Of a stretch of 64,000 bases of DNA, positions 27,285-36,829 are shown one piece after another. The notes beneath the pieces are model-generated. The model saw nothing but the letters and a program-made list of their open reading frames with translations. It had not been told where the DNA came from and did not search any database. The stretch lies in contig DATNPK010000092.1 of the NCBI GenBank assembly GCA_036703275.1, positions 62,001 to 126,000 of the forward strand, in the 5' to 3' direction. The position numbers and the translations under genes are program-made. The stretch is from Coleofasciculaceae cyanobacterium. GTDB lineage: Bacteria > Cyanobacteriota > Cyanobacteriia > Cyanobacteriales > Xenococcaceae. Each line of letters begins with the position of its first letter. Position 1 is the stretch's first letter.

Positions 27285-28610
27285 ATGACTAACATATCAA
27301 GTCTATGGTCAAGAAAAAGTAAGCAGGCTTTTTCGCAATCTCTACAGAATCAAATGCCTAAGTCAGATGAAGTGTCCGCAAAGTTTAATCTATTAATAAT
27401 TACGCAGTTTTTCCCTCCCGATTATGCAGCTACGGGTCAATTAATTCAGGAGTTAGCCCGCAATCTAGGCAAAAGTAATGTTCAGGTAAATGTTTTTACA
27501 GGGCAGCCTGGATATGCTTTTGAACAAATGCAAGCTCCGAGCAAAGAGAGAAAAGAAGATGTCAATATACAACGCTCCAAAACAGTACAATTATGTTCGA
27601 CTAGAATTCGTGGTAAAACGTTTAATGGGATGGTTTTCACTCTAAGATCAGCTTGGCATATCTTTAGAAATGCTCGCCGAAATGATTGTGTTTTATTAAC
27701 CACTGCGCCACCTTTTCTTTCAATCATCGGTTATTTCGCTAAGTTGTTCTTTGGTTTAGAATATATTTGTTTGATTTATGATTTATATCCCGATGTTGCT
27801 GTCGAATTAAATATAGTTTCCGAGAAGAGTTTAATCACTAAGTTTTGGCATAAGGTAAATACGATTGTTTGGCGCAACAGCAAACAGCTAGTGGTCTTAA
27901 GCAATACTATGAAAGACAGAATTATTGCTAAGAATCCTGAAATTTCTGACAAAATTTCGATCATTCATAATTGGGCAGACGCTGACCTAATTAAACCAAT
28001 AACTAAGCAGGAAAATTGGTTTGCTTGCCAACATGGAATAGACCGTAAGTTTACCGTTTTATATTCTGGTAATTTAGGTCGCTGTCATGATGTAGATACT
28101 ATTGTGGGCGCGATTAAATTACTCAAAGATAAACCCGTACAGTTTGTCTTTATTGGTGCAGGGGCTAATCATGAAATATGTCGCCAAACCATTGCCGATT
28201 TGAACTTAAACAACTGTATTTTCTTGCCATATCAAGATAAAGCCCATTTGCCTTATTCTCTAACAGCTTGTGATTTAGCCTTGGTAACGATCGCACCTGG
28301 TTTAGAAGGAGTGGTTGCCCCTAGCAAAGTATATGGCATTATGGCTGCGGGAAAAGCGATCGCCGCTATTTGTGAACCCTATTCATATCTGCGTCAGTTG
28401 ATTGCTGATGCCAAGTGTGGCGCGTCTTTTAAAAATAATCACAGTGAAGATTTGGCGGAGTTTATTTTATTTTTGGCTGCCGATCCCGATCTGGCTATCA
28501 AAATGGGTAAAGCAGGACGTAACTATATGAAAGAACATTTTACACCACAAATTATTGCTAATCAGTATTGCGAAGTTCTTGGTGTTACTCAAGAACAAGC
28601 GGTAAGGTAA
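27285..28610 (+). CDS. Glycosyltransferase family 4 (WcaI/WbuB-like)
   Basis: GT-B glycosyltransferase of 441 residues. ITQFFPPDYAATGQLIQELA (about 38-57) is the N-terminal signature of the WcaI/WbuB subgroup, VFTGQPGYAF follows, FTVLYSGNLGRCHDVDTIV starts the donor domain and VAPSKVYGIMAAGKAIAAIC is the nucleotide-sugar region. The first 33 residues are a variable lead. Members act in colanic-acid-like and N-acetylfucosamine pathways. It stands apart from the main locus, separated by repeats and the PEP-CTERM gene, so it is probably transcribed alone. Confidence 0.9.
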   Translation: MTNISSLWSRKSKQAFSQSLQNQMPKSDEVSAKFNLLIITQFFPPDYAATGQLIQELARNLGKSNVQVNVFTGQPGYAFEQMQAPSKERKEDVNIQRSKTVQLCSTRIRGKTFNGMVFTLRSAWHIFRNARRNDCVLLTTAPPFLSIIGYFAKLFFGLEYICLIYDLYPDVAVELNIVSEKSLITKFWHKVNTIVWRNSKQLVVLSNTMKDRIIAKNPEISDKISIIHNWADADLIKPITKQENWFACQHGIDRKFTVLYSGNLGRCHDVDTIVGAIKLLKDKPVQFVFIGAGANHEICRQTIADLNLNNCIFLPYQDKAHLPYSLTACDLALVTIAPGLEGVVAPSKVYGIMAAGKAIAAICEPYSYLRQLIADAKCGASFKNNHSEDLAEFILFLAADPDLAIKMGKAGRNYMKEHFTPQIIANQYCEVLGVTQEQAVR

Positions 28611-28653
28611 TGGATTAGTTTTTAGCTATTAGCTATTAGCTTCTATTGATTGA

Positions 28654-28733
28654 TTCCGCCCTCCTACCCCCAAATTTGGGGGAGAAAGATAAGATAACTT
28701 AAAGTCCCCCAAGATTAGAGGATTTAGGAGGCA
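28654..28733. repeat. Small palindromic element between GT4 gene and por
   Basis: Ends GCCCTCCTA and TAGGAGGC are near-perfect inverted repeats. Inside is the 16-bp perfect palindrome CCCCCAAATTTGGGGG at 28667-28682. The block ATAACTTAAAGTCCCCC is shared with the larger element at 26762. Likely a MITE-type non-autonomous repeat; it could also act as a terminator for the convergent genes. Confidence 0.65.
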
Positions 28734-28761
28734 TTGCTGAAGCGCGATCGCATTTAACTCT

Positions 28762-29751
<990 letters not shown>

Positions 29752-29847
29752 CTATTCTAGTATTTATACTTGTTTTTAAAATCTCACAATATCCCACCCC
29801 AAGTTATCTGCAAGTCATAAAGCGTTATATTTTTATTGGAAGATATT

Positions 29848-29905
29848 GGCAGATTGACACTCCACATGGTTAGAAACCGTGGGATTCTTGGTTCACGGAA
29901 AAAAC
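29848..29905 (-). ncRNA. Predicted 3' part of TnpB omega RNA / right end
   Basis: After the tnpB stop on the minus strand comes a stem-loop (29862-29883) and then GTGTCAATC, the usual form of an IS605 right end. In studied TnpB elements the guide RNA covers the gene's 3' end plus this hairpin and reads into flanking DNA as the guide. Transcription here is not shown by sequence; the 5' limit would lie inside tnpB. Confidence 0.45.
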
Positions 29906-31081
29906 TTACTCCAACAGGTTCTCACCAGTTAAAATAGCGGTTTCTTCTCCCCAAGCTTTAGATCCCGTATGTCCTACGGTACTTAGTCCAATTGAAAGAA
30001 CGTTTTTGGCTGCGTTTTGATCGCGGTCTAAGACACAGCCACACTTACACTTATGAGTTCGGGTACTAAGAGCTTTTTTAACCTTTGCTCCACAGCTAGA
30101 ACAAATAACAGAAGTATATTGGGGCGGTACGGCAATTGTTATCTTGCCAAATTTGTACCCAAAATACTCTAACCAGACTCTAAATTGATACCAACCAGCA
30201 TCAGTTATTGATTTAGCTAGATTGTGATTTTTTACCATATTGGCAATTCTTAAATCTTCGTAGGCGACTACATCGTTAGACGTGACTACGCATCGTGCCA
30301 GCTTTACGGCATGATCTTTACGCTGCCTACTTGTTTTAAGATGCTTCAAGGCATATCTTTTTCTAGCTTGGTGATAGTTTTTAGATTGAGGCTTTGCTCC
30401 TTTAATATACTTTTTAGACTTACTTTTATTCAATCGATTGAGAGGTTTTTCTCCTTTTCTATAGAAGCGAGGATTCTCTATTTGATTCCCTTTGTCGTCA
30501 GTATAAAAGTAATTCAAACCAACGTCTAAACCTATTTCTGAATAGGAAAGTTCAACTTTTTCTCTGTTATCTACATCAACTAAAAACTGACAATAATGAC
30601 CATCTGCACGTCTAACTATACGTACTCTTTTGATTTGCTTGATATCGTAACAATTCAAATCGCGAGTACCTTTTAATTTAACTTGTCCGATGTTATTTTT
30701 ATCCGTAAAGGTTATTTTCTTTCTGTCTTCAGAAAACTTCCATCCGCTTGTTTTATATTCAACGGAACGAGAGTGTTTTTTAAACTTAGGAAAACCTTTC
30801 TTTTTAGTTACTTTGTTTTTACAGTTAGCGTAGAAACGAGATATCGCTGCCCAAGCTCGATCTGCACTTGATTGTCTTGCCATTGAATTTAACTTGTGAG
30901 CAAAAGGAAACTCCGCAGCTAATACTTTGCAGTATGCGCTTAAATCGTATTTTCCTACTCCTTTGTTATCCATCCAATAGCGGAGTGCTTTGTTGCGTAT
31001 GAATTGAGCCGTTAAAATGGCTTCATCCATCGCTTGATATTGAACTTGTTTTGCGTATATCTTGGCTTCTAAAACTAACAT
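29906..31081 (-). CDS. tnpB: RNA-guided endonuclease TnpB (IS605 OrfB)
   Basis: 391-residue TnpB, the ancestor group of Cas12. A helix-rich N-terminus (1-90) is followed by the WED-like region and a split RuvC domain. All three acidic catalytic residues are visible: Asp186 in SEIGLDVGLN, Glu275 in VVAYEDLRIA and Asp354 in LDRDQNAAKN. The zinc ribbon has CSSCG (327-331) and CKCGC (345-349). No frameshift or stop, so it appears functional. By analogy with ISDra2 the omega guide RNA would arise from the 3' end of this gene and the right end of the element, about 29850-29960. Confidence 0.93.
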   Translation of the reverse strand: MLVLEAKIYAKQVQYQAMDEAILTAQFIRNKALRYWMDNKGVGKYDLSAYCKVLAAEFPFAHKLNSMARQSSADRAWAAISRFYANCKNKVTKKKGFPKFKKHSRSVEYKTSGWKFSEDRKKITFTDKNNIGQVKLKGTRDLNCYDIKQIKRVRIVRRADGHYCQFLVDVDNREKVELSYSEIGLDVGLNYFYTDDKGNQIENPRFYRKGEKPLNRLNKSKSKKYIKGAKPQSKNYHQARKRYALKHLKTSRQRKDHAVKLARCVVTSNDVVAYEDLRIANMVKNHNLAKSITDAGWYQFRVWLEYFGYKFGKITIAVPPQYTSVICSSCGAKVKKALSTRTHKCKCGCVLDRDQNAAKNVLSIGLSTVGHTGSKAWGEETAILTGENLLE

Positions 31082-31198
31082 ATTATTACGCTAGCACGAA
31101 AGCATAATATAGTATAGTTAAACTTCGGGTTTTTCATCCCACGGCTGAAGCGCGTGGGCTTTCATTTGCTGTAAATGCGATCGCTCGCTTGGTCTGGG

Positions 31199-31362
31199 TG
31201 ACATCCTCTCATCCTAAATCAAAGATAAAGATACGAGCTTCCTAACCTCACGATTAGGCTTTACTGCCCAACGCCACTTGTCTAGTTTGTTGATTAGCTC
31301 AACAAACCCCGACAGCCCGACTTGACAGTCAATTTGTTCCCCGTGAGTCCCACGGTATATGC
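31199..31362 (-). pseudogene. Decayed 3' end of a second TnpB element with structured right end
   Basis: On the minus strand ACCGTGGGACTCACGGGG reads TVGLTG, matching STVGHTG near the end of the intact TnpB. The frame then gives GNKLTVKSGCRGLLS and stops. Beyond it is a set of hairpins: TTGAC/GTCAA (about 31323-31333), GTTTGTTGA/TCAACAAAC (31285-31307) and CCTAA/TTAGG (31238-31255), ending in GAGAGGATGTCACC (31199-31212), which I recall as the right end of common cyanobacterial IS1341-type elements. The rest of the gene is missing, cut at the 31361 repeat. Confidence 0.6.
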
Positions 31363-31382
31363 GAAGCGGTATCCTTTAGGAC
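31361..31382 (+). repeat. GCGAAGC...CCTTTAGG interspersed repeat
   Basis: GCGAAGCGGTATCCTTTAGGAC. The same blocks occur in the cluster at 24573-24815 (GCGAAGCTAATCCTTTAGGG) and, inverted, at 31625. It joins directly to the broken end of the TnpB remnant. Confidence 0.6.
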
Positions 31383-31422
31383 TAACGCAAAAATGAATTT
31401 ACGATTTACATCTAATTACGCT

Positions 31423-31466
31423 CAAGATTTTACCTACAGAACTCTTCTGTAGAACTTCTTATCTTG
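31423..31466 (+). other. Two-tier stem-loop
   Basis: CAAGAT (31423-31428) pairs with ATCTTG (31461-31466); inside, CTACAGA (31434-31440) pairs perfectly with TCTGTAG (31446-31452) over a 5-nt loop. No T-run follows, so it is not a classical terminator. Might be part of an old mobile element end or a small RNA. Confidence 0.4.
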
Positions 31467-31624
31467 AATTGTCAAGGTGCTAATTTGTACGAACTGGAGA
31501 GCAATAAAAGCTAGATTTCACGTACCAAAAGTATTGTATAGCGAAGTGTATCCGTGATAGACAACAGCTAAACTGCTTATTTGACAAAGGTTTCATAAAC
31601 TTTTTGTATCTAAAATGTAAAGTT

Positions 31625-31647
31625 CCCTAAAGGACTAGCTTCGCGTC
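31625..31647 (-). repeat. Inverted copy of the GCGAAGC...CCTTTAGG repeat
   Basis: CCTAAAGGACTAGCTTCGCGTC (read on plus) is the reverse complement of GACGCGAAGCTAGTCCTTTAGG and matches the blocks at 24732-24755 with two differences. Confidence 0.6.
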
Positions 31648-31733
31648 GCGTTATCATCTCCCACTGAACTCCTGTCGTCGTTTTGAAGGAGAATTCTCAC
31701 TCACAAAAGGTTAAAAATACCCCGATCGCTCAG

Positions 31734-31761
31734 TTGAATTGACTTAATTTATCGCTATAAT
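31734..31761 (+). promoter_or_regulatory. Possible promoter without a downstream gene
   Basis: TTGAAT (31734-31739), a 16-bp spacer and TATAAT (31756-31761). No reading frame follows until fusA 600 bp on. It may drive a small RNA, be the distal fusA promoter, or be chance in AT-rich DNA. The rest of 31648-32190 shows nothing recognisable beyond an AGCTAAGAGCTAAAAGCTTT run near 32103. Confidence 0.3.
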
Positions 31762-32190
31762 AATTTGAGTAATTATACGACCGCCTCTCTTCACAGAAGT
31801 AAAAAACGATGAATATCTAGACATAGCACTCGATCGATACGCAGCGATGATAATTTGAAGGTTACAGCGTATGACATGAGCTAGAGAAAAGCACTACAGC
31901 GCGGTGAAATAACGCAAGGCTGGATCGCAGTATTAGTCAAGACTTAATTAGTGAAAACTGAGACTTAGCAAAAACTGGTAATTCTGTCTCTTGTTTAGGA
32001 GTTGATGAATCAAGATATAATTTTTAATCTTTTCCTGCCTTAATTAACATGCGCATGGAATAAGCTCGCGTTTTCCAAGCATTTGGGCGCATCAAATTAA
32101 AAAAGCTAAGAGCTAAAAGCTTTATCAAAAGGTTCGGCAATCATCAATTTATTAGGGTGATTTCTGACTGTACCGCGACATCAATATCTC

Positions 32191-32234
32191 TTATCATTAA
32201 TTAACAATTAGCATTATAATTGGCACTGTTGCCA
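32191..32234 (+). promoter_or_regulatory. Probable fusA promoter with inverted repeat at the start site
   Basis: TTATCA (32191-32196), 18-bp spacer, TATAAT (32215-32220). Immediately after lies TGGCActgtTGCCA (32221-32234), a 5-bp inverted repeat that would overlap the first transcribed bases. It could be an operator or a 5' hairpin. The leader to fusA would be about 140 nt. Confidence 0.45.
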
Positions 32235-32369
32235 TTTATCTAAAATATAGCTTCTTGATGTTCGAGATGGTTAAAATCAAGACCAAAGAGAGTTACAGAA
32301 GCGATCCCTAACACCTCATCAGCAGCAAAAAGCAGTATTAATACGTCAAAATTAAGTAAATAGACAAAT

Positions 32370-34457
32370 ATGAAAGACCTTACTCGATATCGAAATATTG
32401 GCATCTTCGCGCACGTAGATGCGGGTAAAACCACCACCACTGAAAGAATCCTGAACCTAACTGGTAAAACCCATAAAATCGGTGAGGTACATGAAGGAGA
32501 AGCAACAACCGACTTCATGGAACAGGAAAAAGAACGTGGTATTACAATTCAGTCTGCTGCGACAAGCTGCTTCTGGAAAGAACATCAGCTAAATATTATT
32601 GATACACCTGGTCACGTTGATTTTACGATCGAGGTTTACCGTTCTCTCAAAGTTCTTGATGGCGGTATTGGTGTGTTCTGCGGTTCTGGTGGGGTAGAGC
32701 CTCAGTCTGAGACTAACTGGCGTTATGCTAATGATTCCAAGGTAGCTCGAGTTATATACATTAACAAGTTAGACCGAACTGGTGCTGATTACTTTAGCGT
32801 AGTTAAGCAAATAGATGAAATCCTGGTTGCTACTCCTTTGGTAATGGTATTGCCCATTGGAGTTGAAAATGATTTTATTGGGGTAGTTGACCTCTTAACT
32901 CGTAAAGCTTGGGTATGGGATAATTCTGGCAAGCCAGAGAACTACGAAATTAAAGATGTTCCCGCGGATATGGTAGATGATGTAGAAACTTACCGCGAAC
33001 AGCTAATTGAAACTGCGATCGAGCAAGACGACGAATTGATGGAAAAATATCTAGAAGGTGAAGAGCTTTCCGTCGACGAAATCAAAGCCTGTATCCGTAA
33101 AGGAACTCGCGATTTAGCTTTCTTCCCTACTTACTGCGGTTCTTCCTTTAAAAACAAAGGGGTACAGTTAGTGCTAGATGCCGTAGTTGACTATCTACCT
33201 AACCCCACCGAAGTTAAGCCTCAGCCAGAGATCGACCTAGAGGGCACCGAAACAGGCAAATATGCCATTGTTGATGCCGAAAGACCTTTGCGTGCTTTAG
33301 CATTCAAAATCATGGACGATCGCTATGGTGCATTGACCTTTACGCGAATTTATTCTGGTACTCTAAATAAAGGTGAATCTGTCTTAAATACCGCTACAGG
33401 CAAAACTGAGCGCGTTGGTCGGATGGTAGAAATGCACGCCAACTCCCGTGAAGAAATTGATTCTGCTCAAGCAGGGGATATTATTGCAATTGTTGGTTTG
33501 AAAAGCATCCAGACTGGACATACTCTTTGCGACCCTAAAGATCCTGCAACTTTAGAGCCGATGGTTTTCCCTGACCCCGTAATTTCGATCTCCGTAACTC
33601 CCAAAAATAAGGGTGCTTCTGAAAAGTTGGGAATGGCATTGGGTAAAATGGTTCAAGAAGATCCGTCTTTTTATGTCGAAACTGACCAGGAAAGCGGTGA
33701 GGTGATTATCAAAGGAATGGGTGAACTTCACTTAGACATCAAGGTAGACATTCTTAAACGTACTCACGGCGTAGAAGTAGAAGTTGGTAAGCCTCAAGTA
33801 GCCTATCGCGAGTCTATTACTAAAGTTATTCAAGATAGCTACACTCACAAAAAACAGTCTGGTGGTTCAGGTCAGTTTGGTAAAATTGACTATACTATCG
33901 AGCCTGGTGAAGCTGGCTCTGGCTTTGAGTTTGAGTCTAAAGTTACTGGTGGTAACGTCCCTAGAGAATTCTGGCCCGCAGTTGAAAAAGGTTTTGCCAA
34001 TAGCATTGAAAAAGGTGTCTTAGCAGGTTTCCCCTGTGTGGATTTGAAGGTTACTTTAACTGATGGTTCTTTCCACCCTGTAGACTCTAGTGCGATCGCA
34101 TTTGAAATTGCAGCTAAGTCTGGTTATCGCCAAACTTTACCCAAAGCTGGGCCTCAAATACTTGAGCCGATTATGAACGTAGACGTATTTACTCCTGACG
34201 ATCATATGGGAGATGTTATTGGCGACCTCAACCGTCGTCGTGGCATGATCAAATCTCAAAACTCTACTCCAATGGGTGTTCGCATCAAAGCTGATGTACC
34301 TTTGAGTGAAATGTTTGGTTATATTGGTGACTTACGTACTATGACTTCTGGTCGTGGTCAGTTCTCAATGGAGTTTAATCACTACTCGCCTTGTCCTAAG
34401 AATGTTGCCGAAGAAGTGATTGCTGAAGCAAAAGCGCGTCAAGAAGCTAAGTCATAA
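32370..34457 (+). CDS. fusA: Elongation factor G, second type (FusA2/FusB-like)
   Basis: GTPase that moves tRNA and mRNA through the ribosome. G1 AHVDAGKTT (14-22), G3 DTPGHVDF (about 78-85), G4 NKLD (132-135), then EF-G domains II-V; the C-terminal part has [11 protein letters not shown] and [19 protein letters not shown]. 695 residues. The start [19 protein letters not shown] with [19 protein letters not shown] resembles the stand-alone EF-G type of Pseudomonas and Vibrio rather than the str-operon type, and no rpsL, rpsG or tuf is adjacent. I therefore think it is the paralogue; the organism probably has another fusA. Confidence 0.9.
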   Translation: MKDLTRYRNIGIFAHVDAGKTTTTERILNLTGKTHKIGEVHEGEATTDFMEQEKERGITIQSAATSCFWKEHQLNIIDTPGHVDFTIEVYRSLKVLDGGIGVFCGSGGVEPQSETNWRYANDSKVARVIYINKLDRTGADYFSVVKQIDEILVATPLVMVLPIGVENDFIGVVDLLTRKAWVWDNSGKPENYEIKDVPADMVDDVETYREQLIETAIEQDDELMEKYLEGEELSVDEIKACIRKGTRDLAFFPTYCGSSFKNKGVQLVLDAVVDYLPNPTEVKPQPEIDLEGTETGKYAIVDAERPLRALAFKIMDDRYGALTFTRIYSGTLNKGESVLNTATGKTERVGRMVEMHANSREEIDSAQAGDIIAIVGLKSIQTGHTLCDPKDPATLEPMVFPDPVISISVTPKNKGASEKLGMALGKMVQEDPSFYVETDQESGEVIIKGMGELHLDIKVDILKRTHGVEVEVGKPQVAYRESITKVIQDSYTHKKQSGGSGQFGKIDYTIEPGEAGSGFEFESKVTGGNVPREFWPAVEKGFANSIEKGVLAGFPCVDLKVTLTDGSFHPVDSSAIAFEIAAKSGYRQTLPKAGPQILEPIMNVDVFTPDDHMGDVIGDLNRRRGMIKSQNSTPMGVRIKADVPLSEMFGYIGDLRTMTSGRGQFSMEFNHYSPCPKNVAEEVIAEAKARQEAKS

Positions 34458-34566
34458 GTAGTCGCCGTTTGGGAGTTGGGAGTTGGTAGCAGTAATGTTT
34501 TAGCTTTATGCTCTAAACTTTTAATCTGCTGTTCATACTTAGATTAAGCGACAATCATAATTTAAG

Positions 34567-34600
34567 TCCCGTTTGGTATTAATTACTAAACGGGATTTTT
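34567..34600 (+). terminator. Rho-independent terminator after fusA
   Basis: TCCCGTTT (34567-34574) pairs with AAACGGGA (34588-34595), with GTA/TAC extending the stem inward, followed by TTTTT. Well-formed intrinsic terminator 110 bp beyond fusA. Confidence 0.85.
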
Positions 34601-34650
34601 GTTAGTAAAAGTATAATTACATGTAGGTTGGACTTTGATTACCAAGGGTC

Positions 34651-34812
34651 ATGGAAGAGATTTTAGAACTAAAAGAAAAGCTATATCAAGGAGATATTCA
34701 AGCAGCGCTCGCAATTTGTGATGAGTTAGAAACGATGGGAAGATAAGATAAAATCAATACTTTAGAAAGTTTTCTGGTAGTTTTGCGCGTTCATTTAATT
34801 AAAATATCATAA
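34651..34812 (+). pseudogene. DUF29-like small gene broken by an in-frame stop
   Basis: ATG at 34651 reads MEEILELKEKLYQGDIQAAL... for 31 residues to TAA (34744-34746), then the same frame continues DKINTLESFLVVLRVHLIKIS to TAA 34810. The joined text matches the N-terminus of a cyanobacterial protein type with the pattern MEE-L-LK-L--GDI-AAL-I-EEL-EM-K-DKI--I-SYA--LL-HLIK, which I recall as DUF29-related. The remainder of the gene is absent. Confidence 0.6.
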
Positions 34813-34923
34813 TAGATCTTAAATTCTTAAATTAGAGGTTTAAGTAGCAACGGTAGTGTTGCCAAAACTTTCGCCAACACTACCAATAGATTAGGGGAAT
34901 TGAATTAATTTAAGTTTCCAGAT

Positions 34924-35907
34924 TTATTCACTTAACCAACGTACCGCGTCTTTAGCATGATAAGTCAGAATCAAATCTGCACCAGCACGTTTAAAGCTAG
35001 TTAAGGTTTCTAAAGTCACCTTCTTCTCATCGATCCAGCCGTTGAGGGCAGCAGCTTTAACCATTGAATATTCTCCAGAGACATTATAGGCAGCTACAGG
35101 AAGGTTGGTTGCTTGCTTGACTCGCCAGATAATATCCATATAGGACAGTGCAGGTTTAACCATCAACATATCTGCACCTTCAGCGATGTCTAATTCAATT
35201 TCTTTAAGGGCTTCTGTACCGTTGGCAGGATCCATTTGATAGGTACGGCGATCGCCAAAGCTGGGAGCAGATTCGGCTGCATCTCTAAATGGCCCATAAT
35301 AGGCAGAAGCATACTTGGCAGCATAGGAAAGTATGGGCGTATCTTGGAAGCCAGCATCATCTAAGCCTTCTCTAATAGCTCTGACAAAGCCATCCATCAT
35401 CCCTGAAGGCGCAATAATATCTGCACCTGCATTTGCCTGAGAAACCGCCGTTTTTTTGAGTAGTTCTAAAGTAGGATCGTTGAGTACTCTGCCAGACAAA
35501 TCTCCTGTTTCTAAATATCCACAGTGTCCATGACTGGTATATTCACATAGACAAGTATCGGCAATTACTAATAGTTCAGGAACAGATTCCTTAATTGCCG
35601 TGGCGGCTTTTTGGACAATACCGCAATCGTGCCAGGCACCAGTAGCATCAACGTCTTTATCTTCAGGAATACCAAATAAGATTACCGCAGGAATGCCCAA
35701 GTCATATACTTGCTTAGCTTCCTCAACAATCTTATCTACCGAAAGTTGATAGACACCAGGCATCGATCTAACTTCGGTGGCAACAGATGTTCCTGGTACA
35801 GCAAATAAAGGGTAAATTAAGTCACTAGCAGTAACTACTGTTTCTTGCACCATACGGCGTAATTGGGGATGTTGGCGCAGCCGACGAGGACGATTGATGG
35901 GAAACAT
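34924..35907 (-). CDS. hemB: Porphobilinogen synthase (delta-aminolevulinic acid dehydratase)
   Basis: Condenses two 5-aminolevulinates to porphobilinogen, the common step to heme, chlorophyll and bilins. TIM-barrel enzyme of 327 residues. Schiff-base lysines are Lys198 in [17 protein letters not shown] and Lys251 in [13 protein letters not shown]. The metal-binding cysteines Cys119, Cys121 and Cys129 ([14 protein letters not shown]) are kept, so it is of the zinc-type. The N-terminus [18 protein letters not shown] is typical. Single gene, minus strand, convergent with the DUF29 remnant. Confidence 0.97.
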   Translation of the reverse strand: MFPINRPRRLRQHPQLRRMVQETVVTASDLIYPLFAVPGTSVATEVRSMPGVYQLSVDKIVEEAKQVYDLGIPAVILFGIPEDKDVDATGAWHDCGIVQKAATAIKESVPELLVIADTCLCEYTSHGHCGYLETGDLSGRVLNDPTLELLKKTAVSQANAGADIIAPSGMMDGFVRAIREGLDDAGFQDTPILSYAAKYASAYYGPFRDAAESAPSFGDRRTYQMDPANGTEALKEIELDIAEGADMLMVKPALSYMDIIWRVKQATNLPVAAYNVSGEYSMVKAAALNGWIDEKKVTLETLTSFKRAGADLILTYHAKDAVRWLSE

Positions 35908-36214
35908 AAGATTTTTTATACTAAATTGACGATCTAAAACACAGAAGTACTAACTTATAGTTTTATCGGTCACGATTTATTCCGTACTAGTACTAATAGT
36001 TAGTTCAAATATCTAGTGTAAGACGAATATTGCCCTCAAAGTATTAGCTACTGTACAAATCAATGTTTTGTAACGTTGAGAAGATTATTTTGCGCTCCAT
36101 CGCCTAAAAAGTTAGCTATAATACAAATGAAGCTTTAGCCATTAGTCACAAGGTCTTTTGTACAGTACAAATGATTTCCAAGACCGAATGCGCCAAGAAG
36201 CTAAAAAAATCATG
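35908..36214. other. hemB-ssrA intergenic region with two palindromes
   Basis: No gene. GTACTAGTAC is near 35983 on the hemB side. TATAAT at 36117-36122 may serve ssrA, giving a precursor with a leader of about 85 nt. TTTGTACaGTACAAA (36157-36171) is a perfect 15-bp palindrome 44 bp before the mature tmRNA 5' end; CTGTACAAAT also occurs near 36052. They might be regulator sites; none is identified. Confidence 0.45.
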
Positions 36215-36605
36215 GGGCCGTAAAGGTTTCGACAGGTTAGTAAAAATTAATCCGTGATTCAGGTCGAGAGTGAGTATCCTCTCGTAAATACAGACTCAAA
36301 CTAAATATAGATGCAAACAACATCGTAAAATTTGAGCGTCAGGCAGTAGCTGCCTAAATCTAGAAAAAACACTTTTCAGATTTGCTCGTCTCTAGCTGGA
36401 CTCCGTTAAAAATTAGAGACAAAACCCCAACGGATGCTCCTACTGGTTTTCTTTGGTAGACTAGTTAGGAAAAGACTTTATCAAAGAATCCTACCATCAG
36501 GGATAATTGATGATCCCCGCTCCAAGGGTTAGAGGAGCTAAACCTGTGAACGAATGGGCAAGTGAATAGCTGATCTGGACAGCAGTTCGACTCTGCTCGG
36601 CTCCA
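36215..36605 (+). ncRNA. ssrA: Transfer-messenger RNA
   Basis: Rescues stalled ribosomes and tags the unfinished protein. The 5' end GGGGCCG pairs with CGGCTCC before the discriminator A at 36605; the terminal CCA is not encoded. The T-arm is seen in CAGCAGTTCGACTCTGCTC. The tag frame starts at GCA 36313 and gives ANNIVKFERQAVAA, ending at TAA 36355; the AVAA end is the ClpXP-type degradation signal. One-piece form, not permuted. About 391 nt. Confidence 0.95.
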
Positions 36606-36743
36606 CTAAAGTATTAATTGTTAGTCTTCTGCTACTTTTATCTTGCTGTTGATTAACGATCATTAAAGATAATAAATGATAAAAAGTAATGCTTAGATGT
36701 ACCTTAACGATTTAAGATGGTCATATATTTCTAGACCTCAATC

Positions 36744-36797
36744 AAATGACCTAAGCTTGTGATATTTTGATCGTAAAAGCTCAGGTCATTTTTTTAT
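36744..36797 (+). terminator. Rho-independent terminator downstream of ssrA
   Basis: AAATGACCT-AAGCTT (36744-36758) pairs with AAGCT-CAGGTCATTT (36777-36791), then a run of seven T. It faces the tmRNA transcript and also lies behind the minus-strand gene at 36830, where the U-tract is weaker. Confidence 0.8.
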
Positions 36798-36829
36798 CTT
36801 TTATGTTTCAATTGAGCAAGGCCTGCTTT

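Larger units (their letters stand above)
29848..31175 (-). mobile_element. IS200/IS605-family element carrying tnpB only (IS1341 type)
   Basis: tnpB is flanked by stem-loops as in IS605-family elements, where the ends are hairpins rather than inverted repeats. Left end (plus coordinates 31138-31158): CCCACG/CGTGGG around GCTGAAGCG. Right end (29862-29883): CCAC/GTGG and GGTT/AACC around a short loop, directly after the tnpB stop. No tnpA is present, so movement would need a transposase from elsewhere. Exact ends are estimates. Confidence 0.75.

Noticed and set aside
31739-31761. TTGACT as -35 box with TATAAT at 31756
   Set aside because: Spacer is only 11 bp; the overlapping TTGAAT with 16 bp is better.
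35983-35998. LexA box near GTACTAGTACTAAT upstream of hemB
   Set aside because: Only a partial likeness to the cyanobacterial LexA site and no DNA-damage gene at hand.
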